Below, in pieces: positions 44,706 through 52,340 of a stretch of DNA of 64,000 nucleotides. Source of the stretch: Pseudostreptobacillus hongkongensis. Its GTDB lineage: Bacteria; Fusobacteriota; Fusobacteriia; Fusobacteriales; Leptotrichiaceae. The position numbers were made by a program, and so were the translations under genes. Below the pieces are notes generated by a model that did no database searches, had not been told where the DNA came from, and was given only the letters and a program-made list of their open reading frames with translations. Position 1 is the stretch's first letter; every line of letters begins with the position of its first letter. The stretch spans positions 62,001 to 126,000 of the forward strand of contig NZ_LOHY01000088.1 of NCBI RefSeq assembly GCF_001559795.1. The letters run 5' to 3'.

Positions 44706-44752
44706 ATATAATATCATAATAGTAGATTTTTTTGTTTATTATATGGTATAAT
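44706..44752 (+). repeat. 47-bp direct repeat, right copy, overlapping the acpP promoter
   Basis: Identical to 39438-39484. Its right end is the extended -10 TGGTATAAT (44744-44752), 41 nt before the acpP start, so this copy is functional promoter DNA. Including the two flanking bases CC it also forms a 10-bp inverted repeat CCATATAATA (44704-44713) and TATTATATGG (44737-44746), a candidate operator overlapping the promoter. Confidence 0.93.
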
Positions 44753-44792
44753 TAATATAATTGATATGAATGTATATTGAAAGGATAAAAGT

Positions 44793-45023
44793 ATGTTAGA
44801 AGGATTAAAAGAGATAATATTAGAACAATTAGATGTTGATTCAAATGAAATAACATTAGATGCAAATATAGTAGAAGATTTAGGAGCAGATTCTTTAGAT
44901 ATTATTGAAATTGCTACAGCTTTAGAAGAAAAATATGGAATAACTATAGAAAAAGAAGAGATGAAAAATATTGTTAAAGTAGGAGATTTAATAAATTTAA
45001 TAGAAAATAGGAGAACAAAGTAA
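44793..45023 (+). CDS. acpP: Acyl carrier protein
   Basis: A 76-aa ACP. The phosphopantetheine serine is Ser34 in DLGADSLDIIEIA and the four-helix pattern is canonical. It carries growing fatty acyl chains. It starts 9 nt behind AAAGGA and precedes rnc by 3 nt, the usual acpP-rnc neighbourhood. No other fab genes lie in the window. A minus-strand frame over it is a shadow. Confidence 0.96.
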   Translation: MLEGLKEIILEQLDVDSNEITLDANIVEDLGADSLDIIEIATALEEKYGITIEKEEMKNIVKVGDLINLIENRRTK

Positions 45024-45026
45024 GAT

Positions 45027-45725
45027 ATGAAAAATGATTTTGATGTTTTAATGTCAAAAATCAATTATAAATTCAAAAATATAAGGCTTTTATTTGAAGC
45101 ACTTACACATAGATCATATTTAAATGAACATGCATCACGTAATATTAAAGATAATGAAAGATTGGAATTTTTAGGGGATGCTGTTATGGATTTAATAACG
45201 ACTGAATATATTTATAAAAAAAATATAGAAAGTAATGAAGGTGATTTATCTAAAAGTAAAAGTAAAATAATAAGTGAGAAAGTTTGGGCATCGATAGCAA
45301 GAGATTTAGAAATAGGAAATTATATTTTCTTGAGTAACGGCGAAGAAATTAATGGAGGAAGAAAAAGAGATTCAATACTTGCTGATGCTTTTGAAGCACT
45401 TGTAGGAGCTGTGTTTTTGGATTCTGATTTTGAGACAGTAAAAAACATATTTGTGAATTTAATTGAAGATAAAATAAATAATTTAGATAAAATAGAAGGT
45501 ATTTCAGATTATAAAACAACTCTCCAAGAAATGACACAAATGAAGTATAAGACTATACCAATATATCAAACGATTTCAGAAACAGGTCCAGACCATGATA
45601 AAACTTTTGAAATTGAAGTTATTATATCTAATAAAAGATATGCAACAGCTAAGGCTAAAAGTAAAAAAGAAGCTGAAAAAAAAGCAGCAAGTATTGCTAT
45701 AGAATTATTAAAATTGGAGAAATAA
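45027..45725 (+). CDS. rnc: Ribonuclease III
   Basis: A 232-aa double-strand-specific endoribonuclease for rRNA processing and mRNA decay. The signature NERLEFLGDA is at residues 43-52, the second acidic cluster DAFEALVGAVFLDS follows, and a C-terminal dsRNA-binding domain ends in KSKKEAEKKAASIAIELL. It lies between acpP and coaD in a compact operon. Confidence 0.96.
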   Translation: MKNDFDVLMSKINYKFKNIRLLFEALTHRSYLNEHASRNIKDNERLEFLGDAVMDLITTEYIYKKNIESNEGDLSKSKSKIISEKVWASIARDLEIGNYIFLSNGEEINGGRKRDSILADAFEALVGAVFLDSDFETVKNIFVNLIEDKINNLDKIEGISDYKTTLQEMTQMKYKTIPIYQTISETGPDHDKTFEIEVIISNKRYATAKAKSKKEAEKKAASIAIELLKLEK

Positions 45726-45726
45726 G

Positions 45727-46233
45727 ATGAATAAAAAAGTTATATATCCAGGAAGTTTTGATCCAATAACTAAAGGACATTTAGATATAATTAAAAGAAC
45801 ATCGATGCTTTTTGATGAACTTATAATAGGAGTTTTTGTAAACTATTCTAAGAAATCTTGGTTTAGTACTAATGAACGTGTTGAACTTATAAAAAAAGTA
45901 TTAGAATCAGAGGGAATAACTAATGCGAAAATAGTTGAATTTTCTGGATTATTAGTAGACTATATTAATAAGAAAGATATAGATATATTAGTTAGAGGAT
46001 TAAGGGCAGTATCTGATTATGAGTATGAATTGCAAGTTAATTTAACTAATATGGCATTGACTAATAAAAAATTTGAAACACTATTTTTAACAGCATCAAG
46101 AGAATATCTTTATTTGAGCTCTAGTATAGTTAAAGAAGTGGCTATAAATGGAGGCAATTTATTAGAATTTGTTCCTAAAATAATAATAGAAGATGTTATA
46201 AAAAAGGCAGAAAGTATAAAAGATGGCAGATAA
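45727..46233 (+). CDS. coaD: Phosphopantetheine adenylyltransferase
   Basis: A 168-aa enzyme of coenzyme A synthesis. YPGSFDPITKGHLDII contains the nucleotidyltransferase TxGH motif (residues 15-18). LVRGLRAVSDYEYELQ and the ISSSxVKE-type YLSSSIVKEVA complete the family pattern. It is one base after rnc, overlaps radA by 11 bp, and functionally complements acpP and the downstream coaE. Confidence 0.95.
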   Translation: MNKKVIYPGSFDPITKGHLDIIKRTSMLFDELIIGVFVNYSKKSWFSTNERVELIKKVLESEGITNAKIVEFSGLLVDYINKKDIDILVRGLRAVSDYEYELQVNLTNMALTNKKFETLFLTASREYLYLSSSIVKEVAINGGNLLEFVPKIIIEDVIKKAESIKDGR

Positions 46234-47575
46234 AAAGAAAATAAAATATGTGTGTAATGAATGTGGTTATCAAAGTACTAAATGGATGGGGAAATGTCCA
46301 GCTTGTGATAGTTGGGGAACTATAGAAGAAGAAATAGAAGTTAAAATGTCAGGTATTAGAAAAACTGTTAAGAATGTTTCTTCTACTAAAATAAATGAGG
46401 TTAAGTTTGAAAAAGACTTTAGAGTAAAAACAAAATATGAAGAATTTGATAGAGTTTTAGGTGGAGGTCTTACTAAAGGAGAAGTAGTTTTAATTACTGG
46501 TAATCCGGGTATAGGTAAATCTACCTTTTTGTTGCAACTTTCAAATGAATATGCTAAAAATAGAAATGTTTTGTATATTTCAGGGGAAGAATCAGTTAAA
46601 CAAATTAAAGAAAGAGCTGTTAGAATACAGGTTAATTCAAGTAAGTTAAACCTTTTAAGTGAAACAAATCTAGAAGTAATAGAACAAACTATAGAAAATG
46701 AAAAACCAGAAGTGATAATAATAGATTCTATACAAACTATATATTCTGAAAATGTGAGTTCAGTTCCAGGAAGTGTAAGTCAAATAAGGGAATGTAGTTT
46801 AAAATTAATAGATATAGCAAAAAATAATGATATTTCATTTTATATTGTTGGTCATGTTACTAAAGATGGTAAACTTGCAGGGCCTAAATTGTTAGAGCAT
46901 ATGGTAGATGCTGTACTTTCTTTTGAAGGTGATGAAAATAATTATTATAGAATAATAAGAAGTATAAAAAATAGATATGGATCGACAAATGAAATTTCAA
47001 TATTTGATATGAGAGAAGATGGTGTTTCTGAAATTAAAAATCCATCTGAATTTTTCATATCAGAAAGAGATGAAAAAAATATTGGTAGTATAATAACAAC
47101 ATCTATAGAGGGTTCCAGAGTAATATTATTTGAAATACAGACTTTATCATTTCCTATAAAATTTGGTATACCCAAAAGAGTTATAGAAGGCTATGATAAA
47201 AATAGAGTAGAACTTTTATCTGCTGTTGTATCAAGAGTTTTTGGGATGGATTTATCAGGGAATGATATATATTTAAATATACCTGGGGGTATAGAAATTA
47301 AGGATCAATCTGCAGATCTTGCTATAGTTTTATCTTTAATATCAACTATAAGATCTATAGGTATAAGTCAAAAAATAGCTGCTATTGGAGAAATAGGGTT
47401 AAGAGGTGAGGTTAGAAAAGTTTCTTTTATTAAAAAGAGAATAAAGGAATTAGAAAAACTTGGTTTTACTGGAGTGTATTTACCTAAATTACATATGACT
47501 GAGCTTGAGAATTTTGAAACAACAGTAAAACTAAACTATATCAATAATATATCAGAATTGGTGGAAAGGCTGTGA
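46223..47575 (+). CDS. radA: DNA repair protein RadA
   Basis: A 450-aa RecA-like branch-migration helicase. An N-terminal C4 zinc finger (Cys11, 14, 25, 28 in VCNECGYQSTKWMGKCPACDSW) is followed by Walker A GNPGIGKST, the RadA-specific KNRYGSTNE and a C-terminal Lon-like domain (DLSGNDIYLNIPGG, DQSADLAI, GEIGLRGEVRKV). It is upstream of disA, the same order as in Bacillus, where the two proteins interact. Confidence 0.96.
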   Translation: MADKKKIKYVCNECGYQSTKWMGKCPACDSWGTIEEEIEVKMSGIRKTVKNVSSTKINEVKFEKDFRVKTKYEEFDRVLGGGLTKGEVVLITGNPGIGKSTFLLQLSNEYAKNRNVLYISGEESVKQIKERAVRIQVNSSKLNLLSETNLEVIEQTIENEKPEVIIIDSIQTIYSENVSSVPGSVSQIRECSLKLIDIAKNNDISFYIVGHVTKDGKLAGPKLLEHMVDAVLSFEGDENNYYRIIRSIKNRYGSTNEISIFDMREDGVSEIKNPSEFFISERDEKNIGSIITTSIEGSRVILFEIQTLSFPIKFGIPKRVIEGYDKNRVELLSAVVSRVFGMDLSGNDIYLNIPGGIEIKDQSADLAIVLSLISTIRSIGISQKIAAIGEIGLRGEVRKVSFIKKRIKELEKLGFTGVYLPKLHMTELENFETTVKLNYINNISELVERL

Positions 47576-47578
47576 TTT

Positions 47579-48637
47579 ATGTTAGTTAAACCTGAATATG
47601 AAAAAATTATGAAAAGTATATTTAAAATAGTGGCACCAGGACAACCTTTAAGAATAGCTATAGAAAGAATACAAGAAGCCTCTTTAGGAGGACTTTTGAT
47701 ATTAAGTTCTATAGAAAGTATAGAAAAATATGTAGATGGAGGATTTGTTTTAAATACAGCATTTAGTCCACAAAAGGTGTATGAACTTGCAAAAATGGAT
47801 GGTGCAGTTTTAATATCAGAAGATCTTAAAACTATTTATGGAGCAAATGTTCAATTACAACCTGATAAAGAGATTCAAACTGATGAAAGTGGAACAAGAC
47901 ATAGAACAGCAGATAGAATAGCAAAACTTACTAATAAGTTGGTTATTACCATATCAGAAAGAAGAAAAAGAATAACAGTATTTAAGGGTGATTTTAAATA
48001 CATTCTAGATTTAGTAGGAGATTTATTAACTAAGGCTTCACAAGCTATTATGTCTCTTGAAAAATATGCTATATCAGTTAATAAATATATGGAAGATCTA
48101 ACATTATCTGAATTTGAAAATACTGTAATTTTAGAAGAAGTTTTAAACGGTCTTAGATATTTTTATCTTATGTTTATTATGGATAAGGAAGTTAATCAAT
48201 ATATTATGGAACTTGGGAATGAAGGTAGATTGATAGAATTACAACATCATGAAATAATGGCAAATCAAAGAATTACTTTTAATAATTTTGTTAAAGATTA
48301 TACTTTAAAAATTAGTAAGAGTCCAGAAAAGATATTTGATGAATTGATGAAACTTGAAAAAGATGAAATTAGAGAAGATGCAAAAATTGCTAAAATTTTA
48401 GGATATGATTTAAAACAAACATTGTTAGATGAAACTTTAGAATCTAAAGGATATAGAATTTTAAGTTCAGCTAATAAGTTAACTAAAAAAGATGTAGAAA
48501 ATATAGTTGATCATTTTAAAAATTTAAAAAGTTTATTATCATCAGGATATGATGAAATATATAGTATAAAAGGGATGGGGAAATTTAAAACTGAAAGAGT
48601 TTTAAGAATGAAAGAAAAATTTGAAAATAAATATTAG
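47579..48637 (+). CDS. disA: Diadenylate cyclase DisA
   Basis: A 352-aa octameric DNA-scanning protein that makes c-di-AMP. The DAC domain shows DGA at residues 74-76 and RHR at 107-109 (GTRHRTADRIAK). A helical spine follows, and a C-terminal HhH DNA-binding domain ends in GYDEIYSIKGMGKFKTERVL. All catalytic motifs are intact. It is 3 nt after radA. It implies c-di-AMP signalling in this diderm. Confidence 0.96.
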   Translation: MLVKPEYEKIMKSIFKIVAPGQPLRIAIERIQEASLGGLLILSSIESIEKYVDGGFVLNTAFSPQKVYELAKMDGAVLISEDLKTIYGANVQLQPDKEIQTDESGTRHRTADRIAKLTNKLVITISERRKRITVFKGDFKYILDLVGDLLTKASQAIMSLEKYAISVNKYMEDLTLSEFENTVILEEVLNGLRYFYLMFIMDKEVNQYIMELGNEGRLIELQHHEIMANQRITFNNFVKDYTLKISKSPEKIFDELMKLEKDEIREDAKIAKILGYDLKQTLLDETLESKGYRILSSANKLTKKDVENIVDHFKNLKSLLSSGYDEIYSIKGMGKFKTERVLRMKEKFENKY

Positions 48638-48647
48638 TGAGGAGTTT

Positions 48648-48797
48648 ATGGAGTTTTATAAAAAATTAATAGTTAAAATACTTGAAAGAAGTGCTCTTGC
48701 AAGTGACGATAAAATACTTAAGAAATTAAAAAATAATGAAGATTTAAATCAAGAGGAAAGAAGATATTTAGAAGAAATTTTAGAAAATATTGTCTAG
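48648..48797 (+). CDS. Small 49-aa protein between disA and pepD
   Basis: A 49-codon gene reading MEFYKKLIVKILERSALAS, then DDKILKKLKNNEDLNQEERRYLEEILENIV. It is a charged, helical protein with no cysteines or membrane span. A GAGGAG sits 5 nt before the ATG, and the next gene's AGGAGG overlaps its stop. Length is below common gene-finder limits. Function unknown. Placement in the radA-disA operon suggests co-expression. Confidence 0.7.
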   Translation: MEFYKKLIVKILERSALASDDKILKKLKNNEDLNQEERRYLEEILENIV

Positions 48798-48805
48798 GAG
48801 GAAAA

Positions 48806-50278
48806 ATGAATACAGTAACTAAAGGAATCTATCCTGAAAATGTACTTGGATTTTTTGAAGAAATTTCAAAAATACCTAGAGGATCAGGAAAAGAAAAACA
48901 AATAAGTGATTGGTTAGTAAATTTTGCAAAAGAAAGAAATTTGGAAGTATATCAAGATAAATATAATAATGTGGTTATAAAAAAAGAAGCAACAAGTGGA
49001 TATGAAAACTATATGCCTTTAATTTTACAAGGACACATGGATATGGTTTGGGAAAAAAATAAAGATGTTGACTTTGATTTTGAAAAAGAAGGTATAAAAT
49101 TAAAAATAGAAAATGGATATTTAATGGCACAAGGAACAACTCTTGGTGCAGATAATGGTATAGCTGTTGCAATGGCACTTGCTATTTTAGATTCAAAAGA
49201 TATTAAACATCCAGCACTTGAAATTTTAATTACAACTGATGAAGAAGTTAATATGGTAGGTGCAGAAAATTTTGATACAAGTCTATTAAAAGGTAAGAAA
49301 ATGATAAATCTTGATACTGAAGAAGTTGGGAAAATTTATGTAAGTAGTGCAGGTGGAGCAACTTTAAAATTAAGTAGTAAAGTTGAGAATTATTCATTAG
49401 ATAAAGAAGATAAAGTATATCTTATAGAAATTCTAGGATTAAAAGGAGGACATTCAGGTGCAGAAATCCATTTAAATTTAGGAAATTCTATTAAGATATT
49501 ATCTAAATTATTAAAACATCTTTCTATTAATCATAACTATGAACTTATAGAAATTGATGGCGGAAATAAGGATAATGCTATACCTAGAGAAGCACATGCT
49601 AAAATTGCAACTAGATCAAGTATTGATAGTATAAAAGAATTATTAGATAAATTTATAGTTGTTGAAAAAGACAATTATCCTGAAGAATTAGGATTAAGAT
49701 ATGAAATAAAAGAAATATCAGATAAATCTTTAAGAAAAATATCTGATAGAGATACACATAAATTAGTATCATTTTATAATGAATTTCCTCATGGAGTAAG
49801 AACTATGAGTCAAAGTATAGAAGGACTTGTTCAAACATCACTTAATTTTGGTGTTTTAAAAACAGAATTAGAGGGTAATAATTCAATATTTAAAATCAAT
49901 ACATTACTTAGAAGTTCAAGTGTAAAAGAATTAGATGATTTACAAGAATTTGTAATAGAATTAGCTAAAAAATATGAAACTGAGGGAGTTAAGGTACCAT
50001 CTTTCCATCCTTGGGAATATAGGGAAGATTCATCTTTAAGAAGATTAAGTGAAAAAGTATTCTATAATAAATTCAATAAGGAAATTGAAATGAAGGCTAT
50101 TCATGCTGGGCTTGAATGTGGTCTGTTTACAGATAAAATAGAGGATTTAGATGTAATATCATTTGGTCCAGATATTTTTGGAGCTCATACTCCTGAAGAA
50201 AGAATGGGACTTGAAAGTGTTAAAATTACTTGGGATTACTTATTAGAAATTCTTAAGGAATATAATTTGGTTGATTAA
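48806..50278 (+). CDS. pepD: Aminoacyl-histidine dipeptidase (PepD, M20 family)
   Basis: A 490-aa M20C metallopeptidase that cleaves Xaa-His and other dipeptides. LQGHMDMVWEKN provides the first zinc ligand His and catalytic Asp, GADNGIAVAMALAIL the bridging Asp, and TDEEVNMVGAEN the catalytic Glu pair. GLKGGHSGAEIH is the lid domain. AIHAGLECGLF and GAHTPEERM complete the pattern. It starts behind AGGAGG. Confidence 0.94.
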   Translation: MNTVTKGIYPENVLGFFEEISKIPRGSGKEKQISDWLVNFAKERNLEVYQDKYNNVVIKKEATSGYENYMPLILQGHMDMVWEKNKDVDFDFEKEGIKLKIENGYLMAQGTTLGADNGIAVAMALAILDSKDIKHPALEILITTDEEVNMVGAENFDTSLLKGKKMINLDTEEVGKIYVSSAGGATLKLSSKVENYSLDKEDKVYLIEILGLKGGHSGAEIHLNLGNSIKILSKLLKHLSINHNYELIEIDGGNKDNAIPREAHAKIATRSSIDSIKELLDKFIVVEKDNYPEELGLRYEIKEISDKSLRKISDRDTHKLVSFYNEFPHGVRTMSQSIEGLVQTSLNFGVLKTELEGNNSIFKINTLLRSSSVKELDDLQEFVIELAKKYETEGVKVPSFHPWEYREDSSLRRLSEKVFYNKFNKEIEMKAIHAGLECGLFTDKIEDLDVISFGPDIFGAHTPEERMGLESVKITWDYLLEILKEYNLVD

Positions 50279-50279
50279 A

Positions 50280-51395
50280 ATGATGGAAAAGTTAAAAATA
50301 GATGATATAGTTATAGTTGAAGGTAAAGATGATGTAAGTAAATTAAATCAAGTTATTGATGCTACAATTATACCTCTTCACGGTAGTGTGGGACTAAGTA
50401 GAGAAAAAATAGAGATAATAAAACAATTGTCTGAAAAAAATAATATAATATTATTAACAGATCCTGATTTTACAGGAAAGAGGATAAGAGATAAAATAAA
50501 CTCTAGTGTTAAGTCAAACATATTTAATCTTTATGTTCCAAGAAGCATAGCAACTAAAAAAGAAAATGTAGGCGTTGAAAATGTTGATAAAGAGGAACTG
50601 TATAGAATATTTTTAGAATATTTAGAAAACAAAGAAGAAATTATTAAGAAATCTACATATAAGTATACGATAAAAGACCTTATAGAGCATAATTTAACAG
50701 GAACATTAGATTCGAAACTAAGACGGGAAGTTTTAGGAGATTTATTAAAAATAGGATATTTTAATTCTAAATCATTAATCAATGTTTTAAATGGTATGTG
50801 TATATCATATGAGGAATTTTGTAAGAAGATTATAATTATGAATAATAAACTTGATAGGAAAGAAAAGGTAGGTATAATATTTGGGAAATTTATACCCGTA
50901 CATAATGGACATCTGAATTTTATAAAAGAAGCAGCTCAATTAGTTGATAAGTTGTATGTAACTTTGTGTGTTGAAAAAACTCGTGATGATAATTTAATTT
51001 TTAATTCAACTTTACCTAAGGTTATAACAGAAAATGATAGATATAGATTTTTGAAAAAAGAACTTTCAGGATTATTCAATGTTGAGATATTAATTTTAAG
51101 AGAAGAAGGAATAGAAACTTATCCTAATGGTTGGCTATCTTGGACTAAAAGAGTAGTAGAATTATTAGAAAAAAATAATATAGTTATAAATTCCGTTTTT
51201 TCAAATGAAACACAAGATACAGTTAATTATAAAAAATATTTTAAAGGGTATAAAGTTTTTTCTAAAGAACTTGATGTACATGTTATGGATCCTAAAAGAT
51301 TTGCATATAATGTGTCTGCTACTAAAATTAGAACAAATTATGAAGAATATAAAAAGTATTTACCAAAATCAGTACTCGACTTTTTAGAAAAATAA
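50280..51395 (+). CDS. Fusion of RNase M5 (TOPRIM) and NadR-type NMN adenylyltransferase
   Basis: A 371-aa protein in two parts. Residues 1-about 180 match ribonuclease M5 (5S rRNA maturase): IVIVEGKDDVSKLNQ, LHGS, LLTDPDFTGKRIR, GVENVDKEEL. Residues about 196-371 match the NMNAT domain of NadR: GIIFGKFIPVHNGHLNFI with the nucleotidyltransferase HxGH, EEGIETYPNGWLSW, VFSNE, MDPKRFAYNVSATKIR. There is no helix-turn-helix and no ribosylnicotinamide kinase domain. The frame is continuous. Either ATG at 50280 or 50283 may be used. Its role may join rRNA processing and NAD synthesis, or be two independent activities. Confidence 0.85.
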   Translation: MMEKLKIDDIVIVEGKDDVSKLNQVIDATIIPLHGSVGLSREKIEIIKQLSEKNNIILLTDPDFTGKRIRDKINSSVKSNIFNLYVPRSIATKKENVGVENVDKEELYRIFLEYLENKEEIIKKSTYKYTIKDLIEHNLTGTLDSKLRREVLGDLLKIGYFNSKSLINVLNGMCISYEEFCKKIIIMNNKLDRKEKVGIIFGKFIPVHNGHLNFIKEAAQLVDKLYVTLCVEKTRDDNLIFNSTLPKVITENDRYRFLKKELSGLFNVEILILREEGIETYPNGWLSWTKRVVELLEKNNIVINSVFSNETQDTVNYKKYFKGYKVFSKELDVHVMDPKRFAYNVSATKIRTNYEEYKKYLPKSVLDFLEK

Positions 51396-51416
51396 TTATA
51401 AATATAATAATAAGTA

Positions 51417-51444
51417 TTGCATTTAAGAAAAATCAAGGTATACT
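51417..51444 (+). promoter_or_regulatory. aphA promoter
   Basis: TTGCAT (51417-51422), a 16-bp spacer and TATACT (51439-51444) lie 33 nt before the aphA start codon. Confidence 0.65.
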
Positions 51445-51477
51445 TACTATGTAACTTGTAATTTATTGGAGGTCAAA

Positions 51478-52215
51478 ATGAAAAAAATGATGTTAGTTGC
51501 CGCGTTAATGGCATTTGGGGCACTTTCTTATACTGCAGAAAAAGAACCTTATACTCATAAAGGTTATACAACTAAGGAATTAATGGTTGTTGGAGAAAAT
51601 AATGCAAAAGAAGTTAAATGGGTAACTGTTGATGATATTAGAGAAAGTTTAAAAAATACAGGTCCTATAGTTGTTAGCTTTGACATAGATGATACAGTAC
51701 TTGCATCAAGCCCATGTTTCTTCTACGGTGAAAAACATTTTTCTAAAGAAGGTGTTAAATACACTCGTAATCAAGAATACTGGAATTTCTTAGATGAATC
51801 TAAATGTGATGAATATTCATTACCTAAAAATTCTTCTAAAGAAATAATTAAAATGCATTTAGACAGAGGAGACCAAGTAATATTTATAACAGGTAGAACA
51901 GCTGCTAAAGGGTATACTGGAGATAAATTAGACTCAACAGCTATGATTTTACAAAAAGAATTTGGTATAACTAATATGAAACCTATTTCATATAGAACAC
52001 CTGAAACAAAAGCAGCAAATAAATATGACAAAACTTACTATATTAAAAAATATGGTGTTTCATTACACTATGGAGATAGTGATGATGATATCTTAGCAGC
52101 AAGAGAATCAGGAATAAGAGGAATAAGAGTAGAAAGAGCTCTTAACAGTAATAATACATCAGGAGCTTTAAATGGTGGATATGGTGAAGAAGTAGTTAAA
52201 AATTCTTCATACTAG
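51478..52215 (+). CDS. aphA: Class B acid phosphatase AphA
   Basis: A 245-aa secreted HAD phosphatase. A signal peptide (MKKMMLVAALMAFGALSYTA) is followed by VVSFDIDDTVLASSP (nucleophile motif DxDxT), GDQVIFITGRT, and HYGDSDDDILAAR (motif IV) and NAR-like loops. The ATG is 5 nt behind GGAGG; a TTG 12 nt upstream overlaps it. Class B enzymes are periplasmic and release phosphate from nucleotides, and are often also phosphotransferases. Confidence 0.94.
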   Translation: MKKMMLVAALMAFGALSYTAEKEPYTHKGYTTKELMVVGENNAKEVKWVTVDDIRESLKNTGPIVVSFDIDDTVLASSPCFFYGEKHFSKEGVKYTRNQEYWNFLDESKCDEYSLPKNSSKEIIKMHLDRGDQVIFITGRTAAKGYTGDKLDSTAMILQKEFGITNMKPISYRTPETKAANKYDKTYYIKKYGVSLHYGDSDDDILAARESGIRGIRVERALNSNNTSGALNGGYGEEVVKNSSY

Positions 52216-52231
52216 ATAAATATAACAAACT

Positions 52232-52259
52232 GAATCAGTGTAAAAGCTGATTCTTTTTT
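52232..52259 (+). terminator. aphA terminator
   Basis: Stem GAATCAG/CTGATTC with an 8-nt loop is followed by TTTTTT. Confidence 0.88.
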
Positions 52260-52282
52260 GTTTATTTTAAAGAGTTTTTTAC

Positions 52283-52311
52283 TTGCATCTAAAATATATA
52301 TATGTTAAAAT
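52283..52311 (+). promoter_or_regulatory. Promoter of the M13 peptidase gene
   Basis: TTGCAT (52283-52288), a 17-bp spacer and TAAAAT (52306-52311), preceded by TGT, so the -10 is of the extended type. It stands 30 nt before the ATG. Confidence 0.6.
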
Positions 52312-52340
52312 TAAAAAAAATGTAGAGAAAGGAAGATTAA

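Noticed and set aside
44714-45064. 116-codon minus-strand frame across acpP
   Set aside because: It covers the whole of acpP and its promoter in antisense, has no ribosome site, and is low-complexity (Ser, Ile, Phe).
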